Below, piece after piece: positions 17,031-26,338 of a stretch of DNA of 64,000 nt (position 1 is the first letter of the stretch; every line of letters starts with the position of its first letter). A program made the translations under genes and the position numbers. Source of the stretch: Streptomyces sp. RPT161 (lineage in GTDB: Bacteria; Actinomycetota; Actinomycetes; Streptomycetales; Streptomycetaceae); contig NZ_JAPZVN010000013.1 of the NCBI RefSeq assembly GCF_027533845.1, positions 62,001 to 126,000 on the forward strand. The letters are read 5' to 3'. The notes under the pieces are model-generated. The model worked only from the letters and a program-made list of their open reading frames with translations. It searched no databases and had not been told where the DNA came from.

Positions 17031-18479
17031 TCAGTGCGGCGGCCGAGGACCGGGGTCGCGGCAGACGCGGGTGAAGTCGCGGGGGCGGAACTTCCCACTC
17101 TTCAGATGCCTCTCGATGTCTTCGAGGCTGTGCCCGGCGAACTCCGGCATCCGACGCCATACGAACAGCCACGCGGCGACGTTGAACATCCCGTAGATCC
17201 AGAACACCTGACCCACACCGAAGGTGCTGATCATCGTCAGCAGGGTCAGCGTGATCAGCAGGTTCGTGCCCCACAGTGTGGCCGCCTGCACGCTCGTCGC
17301 GGCGGCACGCACCGCCAGCGGGTAGATCTCGGAGCCGGTCAGCCAGCCCATCAGCTGGAGGCCGCCGGCGTTGAAGAACATGAAGGCCAGCAGGCAGGCG
17401 ACGATGGATGGGACGTAGTCGCGGGTGGCGTGGCCGGTGACGAAGAAGGCGCCGAGGGCGAACAGGCTGAGCGCCGCACCAGGCACCATCACCAGGGTCA
17501 GCCGACGGCGCCCTACCCTGTCGACGATCACCAGACCGACCACCATCATCACCAGGTAGGTCACGCCCAGCGCCACGCTGACCCAAAGCGCGGTCGTCTT
17601 GGAGAAGCCGTTGTCGGTCAGGATGGTCGGCGCGTAGTAGATGATCATCTCGATGCCGGACAGCTGCGTGAAGGCAGCGATGCCGCAGCCGACCACCAAG
17701 GCCGGGCGCACCCATGGCTGCCGCAGCCCTCCCCACCCGCGGTGGCGCCTGCTGGTCCGCTGCTGGCGCTCCTCCAGGGCGACGATCTCCTCAAGCTCCG
17801 CGGAGATGTCGTAGCCGTCGGGGCGTAGGCCCCCAAGCACCTTTTGGGCCTCGTCCACGCGGCCGCGGCCGTACTTGAGGAGCAGCCACCGCGGGCTCTC
17901 GGGCAGGCGGAGCTGCAAGATCAGCATCAGCAGTGCCGGTACGGCGGCCGCGCCGATCGCCTCACGCCACGACACGGTCTGGCTTGCGCCCACGAGCGTC
18001 GCGATGACGATGCCGACGCCGATGGCGAGCTGGAAGCAGAGCACGAGTCGTCCGCGGATCGCCTTGGGCGCCAGCTCGGCGACGTACATGGGCACGGTCT
18101 GGGTCGCGCCGCCGACGGCGAACCCGAGCACCACCCGGGCCAGGGCCAGGCTGACCGCGGTGGGGGCGAGCGAGCTGGACACGCTGCCGATCATGAACAC
18201 CACGCAGATCAGGAGGATCGTGCGGTGCCGTCCGATGCGCGAGGACAGCAGGCTGCAGACGAGGGCGCCGATCACGGCGCCCAGCAGGATCGCGGCCGCG
18301 ATGACCTGCTTCATGTCGTTTCCGATGTGGAACTCTTTGGAGATCTGCAGCAGTCCGCCGGAGATGATGCCCGTGTCGTAGCCGTACAGCAGTCCGCTGA
18401 TCGCGGATACCACGGCCGCCATCAGCATGCGCCCGTTGAGGGCCCTGGTCGATGGCGCCTTGTCCGTGGTGAGGGTCAT
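17031..18479 (-). CDS. MFS sugar porter (SP family)
   Basis: A 482-aa membrane transporter of the sugar porter branch of the major facilitator superfamily, probably a sugar:proton symporter. Twelve hydrophobic helices are predicted. Family motifs include YGYDTGIISG in TM1, SSRIGRHRT after TM2, LPESPRWLL at the end of the first half, DRVGRRRL after TM8 and GSEIYPLAVRAAA in TM10. The C-terminal tail is long and charged. It is monocistronic, separated from the DUF2267 relic by about 60 bp tail-to-tail, and has no adjacent sugar-catabolic gene or regulator to reveal the substrate. Confidence 0.9.
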   Translation of the reverse strand: MTLTTDKAPSTRALNGRMLMAAVVSAISGLLYGYDTGIISGGLLQISKEFHIGNDMKQVIAAAILLGAVIGALVCSLLSSRIGRHRTILLICVVFMIGSVSSSLAPTAVSLALARVVLGFAVGGATQTVPMYVAELAPKAIRGRLVLCFQLAIGVGIVIATLVGASQTVSWREAIGAAAVPALLMLILQLRLPESPRWLLLKYGRGRVDEAQKVLGGLRPDGYDISAELEEIVALEERQQRTSRRHRGWGGLRQPWVRPALVVGCGIAAFTQLSGIEMIIYYAPTILTDNGFSKTTALWVSVALGVTYLVMMVVGLVIVDRVGRRRLTLVMVPGAALSLFALGAFFVTGHATRDYVPSIVACLLAFMFFNAGGLQLMGWLTGSEIYPLAVRAAATSVQAATLWGTNLLITLTLLTMISTFGVGQVFWIYGMFNVAAWLFVWRRMPEFAGHSLEDIERHLKSGKFRPRDFTRVCRDPGPRPPH

Positions 18480-18913
18480 GGTTCCTCCAGGGCGGTGGAA
18501 CGCCCCTCATCCATCCTCGCACCGGGGACGGGGCCCTCATCGCCGCAGGTGAACGCAGGGTGACCATGGCCGTCGGTGGTGGCTGGGACGCTGTCCCCAC
18601 GATCGTGTCGCTGTCGTGGCGCGCCGCTCACATGATGCTGTGCACACCGGCTCCACTGCCTCACGGGCTTTCGCCCTGCTGAACGGCCACAGGAACCAGT
18701 GGATTCGACGTGAGGGATACGCCAACTGGCCGACCACCCCCGCAGGCCATCCACTCGCATCACCCTGACCGAAGCGGACATCCGCGCCTTCGACCGCCAC
18801 CTGGGACAGCCGTCCGGGCGGGAAAGCCGAATCGTGCCGAGAGTGCGTCGGCATATCCAGAAGCAGTCGCGCAGCCGCAGGTCCGGGATAAGTAAATGTG
18901 GGCTGCAAGGGAA

Positions 18914-18926
18914 TGTTGGACCAACA
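18914..18926. promoter_or_regulatory. Perfect 13-bp palindrome upstream of the PKS operon
   Basis: TGTTGGACCAACA is an exact inverted repeat (6-1-6), about 430 bp before the PKS start. It could bind a dimeric regulator or belong to the divergent MFS promoter region. No cognate regulator lies beside it. Confidence 0.3.
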
Positions 18927-19005
18927 GCCTGGTGGCCGTTTGATGGCCGGTTGTGGTCGCCGTCCTCCGCTGAAATCGTTAACACCACTGTCACGAGGAA
19001 TCAAC

Positions 19006-19200
19006 ATGCGCGGGATGGGGAACCGCGCGTGTCATGGCTGTGTGCGCGGGGTGGCGCCCACGCGTAATCGTGTGGAATCCGCCCGACTCTGGCCTTGTGC
19101 CGCCCTGTCCGCTCAGTATCATCCGCCGCTCGCTCGGGCGTACTCGATTCCCGCTCACGGGCTAGGGTCTCCGGCTTCTGATGTGGGTTGCGTAGGTTGA
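19006..19200 (+). CDS. Possible small ORF (doubtful)
   Basis: A 64-aa frame with ATG 19006 and an AGGA seven bases upstream (in CGAGGAATCAACATG). The product contains ACHGCVRG near its start but no domain I recognise, and codon bias is poor. It ends where the predicted PKS promoter begins. It may be a leader ORF or chance. Confidence 0.2.
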   Translation: MRGMGNRACHGCVRGVAPTRNRVESARLWPCAALSAQYHPPLARAYSIPAHGLGSPASDVGCVG

Positions 19201-19225
19201 CTCCTCGCATTGATGTCGCTACCTT
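19197..19225 (+). promoter_or_regulatory. Predicted promoter of the PKS operon
   Basis: TTGACT (19197-19202) and TACCTT (19220-19225) are separated by 17 bases, matching the vegetative sigma consensus. This would leave a 5' leader of about 120 bases before the ATG at 19355. Confidence 0.45.
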
Positions 19226-19354
19226 CGGCACTTGCCTCAATTCGAACGCCCATCCGGGGTCTGGATCCCGCATGGCCATTCGCGCATGTCCTAGTTGCTT
19301 CCTTTGCGCCGCTAATCCCCCCAATGCGTCATCAAATCCCCCTCCGGAGAGCAC

Positions 19355-22300
19355 ATGACGTCCGCTGCGCGCTTAGCCGACATTGTCATAGGCATCAGTC
19401 CCTTTGGTGAACCGGACGCCAGACTCATCTCGGCGGTCAGCCGCGCCGGTGGACTCGGAGTGCTCGATCTCGGTACGGGACGCCGCCGGGCGCGTGAGGC
19501 GCTCGCTGACGCCAAGCGCTGGGCGGCCGGTGCCCGGTTCGGTGTCCGGGTGGCCAGCGCCTGCCAACTCGCACCCGAGGACCTGAGCACTGACGAGGGG
19601 TCAGGACCGGACACCGTGGTGCTCGGTGTGGACGCGCCCTGGCAGACGAGTGAAGTCGCGGAACGCTACCGGGTGTTGGCTGAGGTGACCGACCTTGACC
19701 AGGCCCTGGACGCTGTCCGCTCCGGGGCACACGGCCTGATCGCCCGGGGCAGCGAGAGCGGTGGCCGGGTCGGCGAGCTCAGCACGTTCGTGCTGCTTCA
19801 ACTCCTGCTCGCCGAACCGGCGGTGACCATCCCCGTATGGGCCTGCGGCGGGATCGGGCCGCGAACCGCGGCCGGGGCGGTACTCGGTGGGGCGGCCGGG
19901 GTCGTGCTGGACACCCAACTGGCGCTGCTCGCCGAGTCCGGCCTGCCGCAGGAGGCGATGGCCGCGATCCGGTCCATGGACGGTTCGGAGACCGTTGTCA
20001 TCGAAGGTCACCGGGTGCTGCGCCACCGCCCCGGCACCGTGGGCGGTGCCGGGTCGGCCACTCGCGTCGCCTCGCGGCTCGGCGTACACGACCTGCGTAC
20101 CCAACTGCTCCCCGTGGGACAGGACGGCTTCCTCGCGAGCCGGTTCGCCGAGCGTTGGCACGACACCGCCACGGCCGTTCGAACCGTGACGGAGGCCATC
20201 CGGGAGGCCGTGCGGGATGGGACGGCAGCGGCGGTGCTGCGCCTCGGGGCACCGATGAGCGGCACACTCGGTACCCGACTGCCGTTGGCGCAGGGCCCGA
20301 TGACCAGGGTCAGCGACCAGGCGGGATTCGCCCGCGCCGTCGCCGAGGAGGGCGCTCTGCCGTTCATCGCGCTCGCCCTAGCGGGGCGGGGCCGGGCACG
20401 CGAGGTGCTGGCAGAGGCCAAGTCCGCACTGGAGGGACGGCCATGGGGCGTCGGCCTCCTCGGGTTCGCGCCGCCGGAACTCCGGCGTGAACAGCTCGAA
20501 GCCGTACGCGAACAGCGCCCGAGCCATGTGATCATCGCGGGTGGGCGGCCTGCCCAGGCCGAGGCGTTGGAGCGGGACGGGATCACCGCCTTTCTGCACG
20601 TGCCCTCCCCGGGGCTGCTCCGCCAGTTCCTTGCGGCCGGTGCCCGCCGGTTCGTCCTCGAAGGGTCCGAATGCGGCGGCCATGTCGGGCCACTTGGCAG
20701 CTTTCCGCTCTGGGAGGCCCAACTGGCGGTCATCGAGGACTACTTGGACGGCGCCGACGGGACGGCGGACCGGGTCGAGGTTCTCTTCGCTGGCGGAATC
20801 CACGACGAACGTTCGGCCGCCATGGTGGCGGGGCTCAGCGCCCCGCTCGTCCGACGCGGCGGAGCCGTCGGCCTGCTGATGGGTACCGCGTACCTCTTCA
20901 CCGAGGAGGCGGTGGAGCGAGGCGCCGTCCAGCCGCTATTCCAACGCCAGGTGGTGGCCGCGCGGCGCACCGTGCTGCTGGAGACCGCTCCGGGCCACGC
21001 CACCCGATGCGTGGCCAGCCCGTTCGCCGACGGCTACCGCGCCATCAAGGATCGGCTGAGGGCGCGGGGTGTCCCCGACCGGCAGATGTGGGAGGAGTTG
21101 GAGCGGCTCAACGTCGGCCGACTGCGGATCGCCAGCAAGGGGCTCGAACGGGACACGGGCGGTGAACTGCTGCCGGTCACAGAGGAACGCCAGCTCTGTG
21201 AGGGCATGTTCATGGCCGGGCAGGTCGCGGTCCTGCGCTCGGCCACCACCACGATCGGCGCGCTGCACCACTCGGTCTCCCACGGTGCCGCCGAGTTTCT
21301 GACCGAACGTACGGCCTTGCTCCAACAGCGCCTTGGCGTCGGGCAGGGTGAGCGGTGCGCCGAACCGGAGGCGCCCGCGCCGTTGGACGTGGCGGTCGTC
21401 GGCATGGCCTGCATGTTCCCGCAGGCGCCCGATCTGGCCACGTTCTGGGCGAACGTGGTGGGCGGCGTCGACGCCGTCACCGAGGTGCCGGGCGAGCGGT
21501 GGGACCCCTCGATCCACTACGCGCCGACCGAGGGCGGCGACGTCGGGGGCAGCGGCGTCACCGCCTCCAAGTGGGGCGGATTCCTGCCGGAGATACCGTT
21601 CGACCCCCTGCGATACGGCATTCCGCCGACCTCGCTCGGCAGTATCGAACCGGTACAGATGCTCGCCCTTGAGGCCGCCCGCCGTGCTCTGGACGACGCC
21701 GGATACGGCGAGCGGGGCCGGGCGTTCGACCGGTCCCGTACCGCCGTCGTCTTCGGCGCCGAGGCGGGCAGCGATCTGTCCAACGCCCACACGCTGCGCG
21801 CCGTGCTGCCGTCCTACCTCGGCGCGGTACCGGAAGGACTGGCGGAGCAACTGCCCGAACTCACCGAGGACTCCTTCCCCGGCATGCTCGCCAACGTGAT
21901 CTCGGGGCGGATCGCCAACCGGCTCGACCTCGGCGGCGCCAACTACACGGTGGACGCGGCCTGTGCGTCGTCGCTGGCCGCCGTGGACGTCGCCTGCAAG
22001 GAACTGGTCGGCGGCACCAGCGACATCGTCCTGTGCGGGGGCGCCGACCTGCACAACGGCATCAACGACTATGTGCTGTTCTCCTCGGTGCACGCGCTCT
22101 CGCCAACCGGTCGCTCGCGCGCCTTCGACAACTCGGCCGACGGCATAGCGCTCGGCGAGGGCGTTGCCTGCGTCGTGCTGAAGCGGCTGGCCGACGCCCA
22201 GCGGGACGGCGACCGGGTCTACGGCGTGATCAAGGGGGTGGGCAGCTCCAGCGACGGGCGGTCGCTCGGGCTGACCGCACCGCGCCCCGAAGGCCAACGG

Positions 22301-25300
22301 GCCGCGCTGGAACGCGCCTACCGCAACGCCCGGGTCTCACCCGCCGATGTCGGTCTGATCGAGGCGCACGGAACCGGAACGGTCGTCGGCGACCGCACCG
22401 AACTGGCCATCCTCAGCGAGGTGTTCCTCAGCGCCGGTGCCACCCCGGGACGCTGTGCGCTCGGCTCCGTCAAGTCGCAGATCGGGCACACCAAATGCGC
22501 CGCCGGACTGGCCGGGCTCATCAAGACCGTCCTGGCACTGCACACCGGGGTCAAGCCGCCGACCCTCCACATCACGCGGCCGAACGACGCATGGCAGCCG
22601 GAGCGCAGCCCCTTCGCCTTCCACACGCATGCACGGCCCTGGGCGGCGCCTGCCGCCGAACGGCTCGCGGGAATCAGCGCGTTCGGGTTCGGCGGCACCA
22701 ACTTCCATGTGGTGCTGGCGGCTCACGGCAACGGGGCACCACCGGCTCACGGGCTCGATGCCTGGCCCGCCGAACTGTTCGTCTTTCGGGGTGCGGACCG
22801 CGCCGCCGCGCTGCGCGAGGTCGAGGAGGCGCTGGCACTGGCCGCGAGCAATGACAGCTTCGGACGGCCATGGCGGCTGCGCGATCTCGCGCTGGCGGTC
22901 GCGCAGCGCTCCGACACCAGCCACGAACCGGTTCGGGTGGCCGTGGTGGCCGAGGACCTGGACAATCTCGCCGAACAGCTGCGACGGGTGCTCGCGGGCG
23001 AACGCGACCCCGCATCCGGGATCCACGTTCCTGACGGCACGTCAGGAATTGCGGCGTTCTCTCCGACACCGAACCCAGGAAAGGTCGCCTTTCTCTTCCC
23101 GGGGCAGGGCAGCCAACGGCCCGGCATGTTCGCGGACATATTCGTCGCCTTTCCGGAACTGCACCGCTATCTCGAACTCGGCCGGGCCCACACGGACGTT
23201 CTCCACCCGCCGACCGCCTTCGACGAGGCCCAGCGGGCGCAACAGCGGCGGCGGATCGCGGACACCCGGGTGGCACAGCCGGTTCTCGGCATAGCGGGCC
23301 TGTCGGCGCACTCCCTGCTGACGGCCGCCGGTATCCGACCGGACATGCTCGCCGGGCACAGCTACGGGGAACTCGTCGCCCTCTGCGCGGCGGGCGCCCT
23401 TGATCCGCGCACCCTGCTGGAGTTGAGCGCCGAGCGCGCCACCGCGATCCTCGACGCGGCCGGCGACCAGCCGGGCGCCATGGCCGCGGTAGCGGTGGGT
23501 CCCGACGAAGCCGAGCGGATCCTGAGCCAAGGGGGGCTGGCCGGGAAGGCCGTCGTCGCCAACCACAACGCACCGCGCCAGACGGTGCTCTCAGGACGCG
23601 CGGACGTGGTGGACGAAGTGATGCGGCTGTTCCGGGAGGCCGGGCACGGAGTCCGGGGGCTTCCGGTGACCTGCGCCTTTCACAGTCCGCTGCTCGCCGG
23701 TGCGGGGGAGCGGTTCGCCCGGGCGCTGGCGAGGCGCCGGGTGCGGGCACCCGAGCTGCCCGTCTGGTCCAACCGCACCGCCGCCGTACATGCCGCGGAC
23801 CCGGAAGCGGTGCGGTCGGAACTGGCCGCCCAGATCGAAGCGCCGGTCCGGTTCGCGGCGCAGATCGAGGCCATGTACGAAGCGGGCGCCAGGGTGTTCG
23901 TCGAGGCGGGTCCCGGCACGGTGCTCACCCGGCTGGTCGGCTCCATCCTGGGGGACCGACCGCACCACGCGATCGCCTTCGAGGGCAGCGGTGCCGGTGG
24001 CACCAACGGCCTGCGCGCCTTCCTCGACACGCTCGCCCAACTCGCCGTAGCCGGGCTGCCGGTGCGCACCGGCTGGATGTTCCGGGGCCGCGACGCCATG
24101 GCGGCCGACCGCAACGCGCCACCGAAGCGGCCCGGATGGACGGTGGACGGCCACCTGGTGCGTACGGCGGACGGCGAACTGCTGCCCGGTGCGCTGGCGC
24201 CCGCCAGACGGACCCGGGAGGTGATGATCAGCGGCACCGGCAGGTCGGAGGGCGAGCGGGCGGAACGCGACGCGCTGGTCCGTGAGTTCCTGCGCGGCAG
24301 CCGGGAGATGGTGGCGGCCCAGCGCGATGTGCTGCTGGCCCACCTCGGCACCGAACCCGGCGCACGTCGGACCGCCCCGACCGCCCCCGCCGTCGTCGAG
24401 CCGCCGCCGACGGCGTCGGCGGTCGCCCCCGCCGATGTACCACGATCCGAAGCAGCGCCGACTCCGGCCGCGCTCACCGCCGCCGACGTCTCGCGGGTGG
24501 TGTCGCAGATCATCAGCGAGCGCACCGGCTACCCCCTCGACATGATCGAGCCCGACCTCGACCTGGAAGCAGACCTGAGCATCGACTCGATCAAGCGCGC
24601 CGAGATCGCGGGCGAACTCGCCAGGCGTTTGGGGATGCGCGGTGAAGGCGCGGCGGCTCTCGGCGACGAGGAACTGGAAGAACTCGCCAAGGCCCGCACC
24701 ACCGCGGCCGTCACCGCCTGGCTTTCCGGGCGGCTGGCAACCGACGATGGCAACGCCACCCAGACTTCCCCCGAACACCAACTTCCTCCCACAGCAGAGC
24801 GGTTGGACGACGAGGTAATGCGGCGGACCGCGTCCGTGGTCGGCGAAGCACCCAGGCGGCTTGTGCTGCGCGCCGTGCCGCTCGGCGAGCCGGACAACGC
24901 CACCGACCCCACCGTCCTGCTGACCGGCAAACGCTTCGTGCTGCTGGGCGACGGTGGTGGCACCGCCGAGAGCGTCTCGGCCCGGCTCATGGCACACGGC
25001 GCCGAAGCCATCACCGTTGGCCCCGACCACCTGCTCACCGCTCAGGACGGTGAGGTGGACGGGGTGATCCTGCTGCAGCCCCTCGCCGACTCCGCCAGGC
25101 CGGTGCTACCGGAGGCGTTCCCGGTGCTCCAGGCCGCCCTGCGGCGCTCACCGCGCTGGATGCTCGCGGTGCGCAGCGGCGATCCGCTCGACCTGCGCGC
25201 TGCCGGGCTGCAGGGTTTCTTCCGCACGGTGGCGAAGGAGTACCCGGGGATCGTGGCACGCGTCATCGCCGTGCCCGGCGCGTCCGCTCCCGGAACCGGT

Positions 25301-26338
25301 GGAGACGCGCTGGTGTCCGTAGCCGACGCTCTGCTCGGCGAGTTGCTCGCCCCGGACATGGCGCCGGTGGTGCTACGGACCGCCGCTGGCAGGCACGCGC
25401 TGGAGCTGGTGGAGACCCCGCTCGGCAGCCTGGCCATCTCGGGCGCGGGGCCCGCCGGTGCCGGGGCGGCGGAGGCCGCCGCCATCGGCCTCGACCGCGA
25501 CAGCGTGGTCGTACTGGTCGGTGGGGCGCGGGGCATCACCGCACGGTTCGCCGCCACGCTCGCGTCCGCCGCACGGTGCCGGATCGAACTGCTCGGCCGG
25601 ACGCCCGAGCCCGGCGGGCCCGAGGACCCGGCCACCGCCGATGCCCGCGACCCGGTGTCCCTGCGCACGGCGCTCGCCGCCGAGGGCCATCGGACACCGG
25701 CCGAGATCCAGCGGGAAACCTCCCGCATCCTGGCCCAGCGCGAAGTCGCCAGCACCCTGGCCGAGTTGAGGAGCCTCGGCAGCCAGGTGCGGTACCGCTC
25801 CGTGGACTTCCGGGAGACCGACGCCGTACTCCAGGCCGTCAAGGAGATCCACGCCGAGCACGGTCGACTGGACGCTGCCGTGTACGGCGCCGGCGTCATC
25901 GAGGACCGGCTGATCGAGCAGAAGACCGCCGATTCCTTCAAGCGGGTCTTCGGTACGAAGGTCGACGGGGCGAGCGCCCTGCTGGACGCGCTGGAGGAAC
26001 TCCCGGCCGGCCCCGCCCTCGTGGTGTTGTTCGGCAGCATCTCCGCGGTACTCGGCAATCCCGGGCAGGCGGACTACGCCGCGGCCAACGACGCGCTGGA
26101 GACGCTCGGCCTGCGCTGGGCGGCTCGCACGGGCCGCCGGGCGCTGACCGTGCACTGGGGGCCCTGGGCGCCGACCGGGACACACACGGGCATGGTGAGC
26201 CCCGAACTCGCACGCGACTACGCGCGGCGCGGCGTCTCACTCATCGACCCGGAGGAAGGCACGCTCGCGCTGCTGCGCGAACTCGCCTGGCAGGGCGAGC
26301 CGACCGGTTCCGTCGTCGTCACCGCCTCGGAATGGTGA
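19355..26338 (+). CDS. Iterative lipid-type PKS: PfaD-like x2, KS, AT, ACP, KR
   Basis: A 2327-aa synthase. Residues 1-295 and 300-650 are two successive nitronate-monooxygenase/PfaD-like TIM-barrel segments; each has a flavin-site motif (GSESGGRVG and GSECGGHVG). PfaD proteins are the enoyl reductases of polyunsaturated fatty acid synthases. Then come KS (675-1115; C870, H1005, H1045), AT (1245-1540; GHSYG with S1336, H1443), an FLRGSREMVAAQRDVLL linker, one ACP (1700-1785; S1745 in SIDSIKR) and KR (2040-2327; GGARGIT, S2228, Y2241). All catalytic residues are intact. The arrangement resembles PUFA, heterocyst-glycolipid and enediyne synthases rather than modular PKSs. ATG 19355 follows CCGGAGAGCAC. 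Its 3' end overlaps the next gene. Confidence 0.9.
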   Translation: MTSAARLADIVIGISPFGEPDARLISAVSRAGGLGVLDLGTGRRRAREALADAKRWAAGARFGVRVASACQLAPEDLSTDEGSGPDTVVLGVDAPWQTSEVAERYRVLAEVTDLDQALDAVRSGAHGLIARGSESGGRVGELSTFVLLQLLLAEPAVTIPVWACGGIGPRTAAGAVLGGAAGVVLDTQLALLAESGLPQEAMAAIRSMDGSETVVIEGHRVLRHRPGTVGGAGSATRVASRLGVHDLRTQLLPVGQDGFLASRFAERWHDTATAVRTVTEAIREAVRDGTAAAVLRLGAPMSGTLGTRLPLAQGPMTRVSDQAGFARAVAEEGALPFIALALAGRGRAREVLAEAKSALEGRPWGVGLLGFAPPELRREQLEAVREQRPSHVIIAGGRPAQAEALERDGITAFLHVPSPGLLRQFLAAGARRFVLEGSECGGHVGPLGSFPLWEAQLAVIEDYLDGADGTADRVEVLFAGGIHDERSAAMVAGLSAPLVRRGGAVGLLMGTAYLFTEEAVERGAVQPLFQRQVVAARRTVLLETAPGHATRCVASPFADGYRAIKDRLRARGVPDRQMWEELERLNVGRLRIASKGLERDTGGELLPVTEERQLCEGMFMAGQVAVLRSATTTIGALHHSVSHGAAEFLTERTALLQQRLGVGQGERCAEPEAPAPLDVAVVGMACMFPQAPDLATFWANVVGGVDAVTEVPGERWDPSIHYAPTEGGDVGGSGVTASKWGGFLPEIPFDPLRYGIPPTSLGSIEPVQMLALEAARRALDDAGYGERGRAFDRSRTAVVFGAEAGSDLSNAHTLRAVLPSYLGAVPEGLAEQLPELTEDSFPGMLANVISGRIANRLDLGGANYTVDAACASSLAAVDVACKELVGGTSDIVLCGGADLHNGINDYVLFSSVHALSPTGRSRAFDNSADGIALGEGVACVVLKRLADAQRDGDRVYGVIKGVGSSSDGRSLGLTAPRPEGQRAALERAYRNARVSPADVGLIEAHGTGTVVGDRTELAILSEVFLSAGATPGRCALGSVKSQIGHTKCAAGLAGLIKTVLALHTGVKPPTLHITRPNDAWQPERSPFAFHTHARPWAAPAAERLAGISAFGFGGTNFHVVLAAHGNGAPPAHGLDAWPAELFVFRGADRAAALREVEEALALAASNDSFGRPWRLRDLALAVAQRSDTSHEPVRVAVVAEDLDNLAEQLRRVLAGERDPASGIHVPDGTSGIAAFSPTPNPGKVAFLFPGQGSQRPGMFADIFVAFPELHRYLELGRAHTDVLHPPTAFDEAQRAQQRRRIADTRVAQPVLGIAGLSAHSLLTAAGIRPDMLAGHSYGELVALCAAGALDPRTLLELSAERATAILDAAGDQPGAMAAVAVGPDEAERILSQGGLAGKAVVANHNAPRQTVLSGRADVVDEVMRLFREAGHGVRGLPVTCAFHSPLLAGAGERFARALARRRVRAPELPVWSNRTAAVHAADPEAVRSELAAQIEAPVRFAAQIEAMYEAGARVFVEAGPGTVLTRLVGSILGDRPHHAIAFEGSGAGGTNGLRAFLDTLAQLAVAGLPVRTGWMFRGRDAMAADRNAPPKRPGWTVDGHLVRTADGELLPGALAPARRTREVMISGTGRSEGERAERDALVREFLRGSREMVAAQRDVLLAHLGTEPGARRTAPTAPAVVEPPPTASAVAPADVPRSEAAPTPAALTAADVSRVVSQIISERTGYPLDMIEPDLDLEADLSIDSIKRAEIAGELARRLGMRGEGAAALGDEELEELAKARTTAAVTAWLSGRLATDDGNATQTSPEHQLPPTAERLDDEVMRRTASVVGEAPRRLVLRAVPLGEPDNATDPTVLLTGKRFVLLGDGGGTAESVSARLMAHGAEAITVGPDHLLTAQDGEVDGVILLQPLADSARPVLPEAFPVLQAALRRSPRWMLAVRSGDPLDLRAAGLQGFFRTVAKEYPGIVARVIAVPGASAPGTGGDALVSVADALLGELLAPDMAPVVLRTAAGRHALELVETPLGSLAISGAGPAGAGAAEAAAIGLDRDSVVVLVGGARGITARFAATLASAARCRIELLGRTPEPGGPEDPATADARDPVSLRTALAAEGHRTPAEIQRETSRILAQREVASTLAELRSLGSQVRYRSVDFRETDAVLQAVKEIHAEHGRLDAAVYGAGVIEDRLIEQKTADSFKRVFGTKVDGASALLDALEELPAGPALVVLFGSISAVLGNPGQADYAAANDALETLGLRWAARTGRRALTVHWGPWAPTGTHTGMVSPELARDYARRGVSLIDPEEGTLALLRELAWQGEPTGSVVVTASEW

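Larger units (their letters stand above)
18480..19354. other. Long intergenic region upstream of the lipid/PKS operon
   Basis: About 875 bp between divergent genes: the promoters of the MFS gene and the PKS operon must lie here. It contains the perfect palindrome at 18914-18926, a weak small ORF at 19006-19200 and a plausible promoter at 19197-19225. No regulator gene is present. Local GC falls around 18890-18990 and 19210-19340. Confidence 0.5.

Noticed and set aside
20936-22297. 453-aa antisense ORF within the synthase gene
   Set aside because: It lies opposite a well-supported KS domain, and its composition is a codon-bias shadow without motifs.
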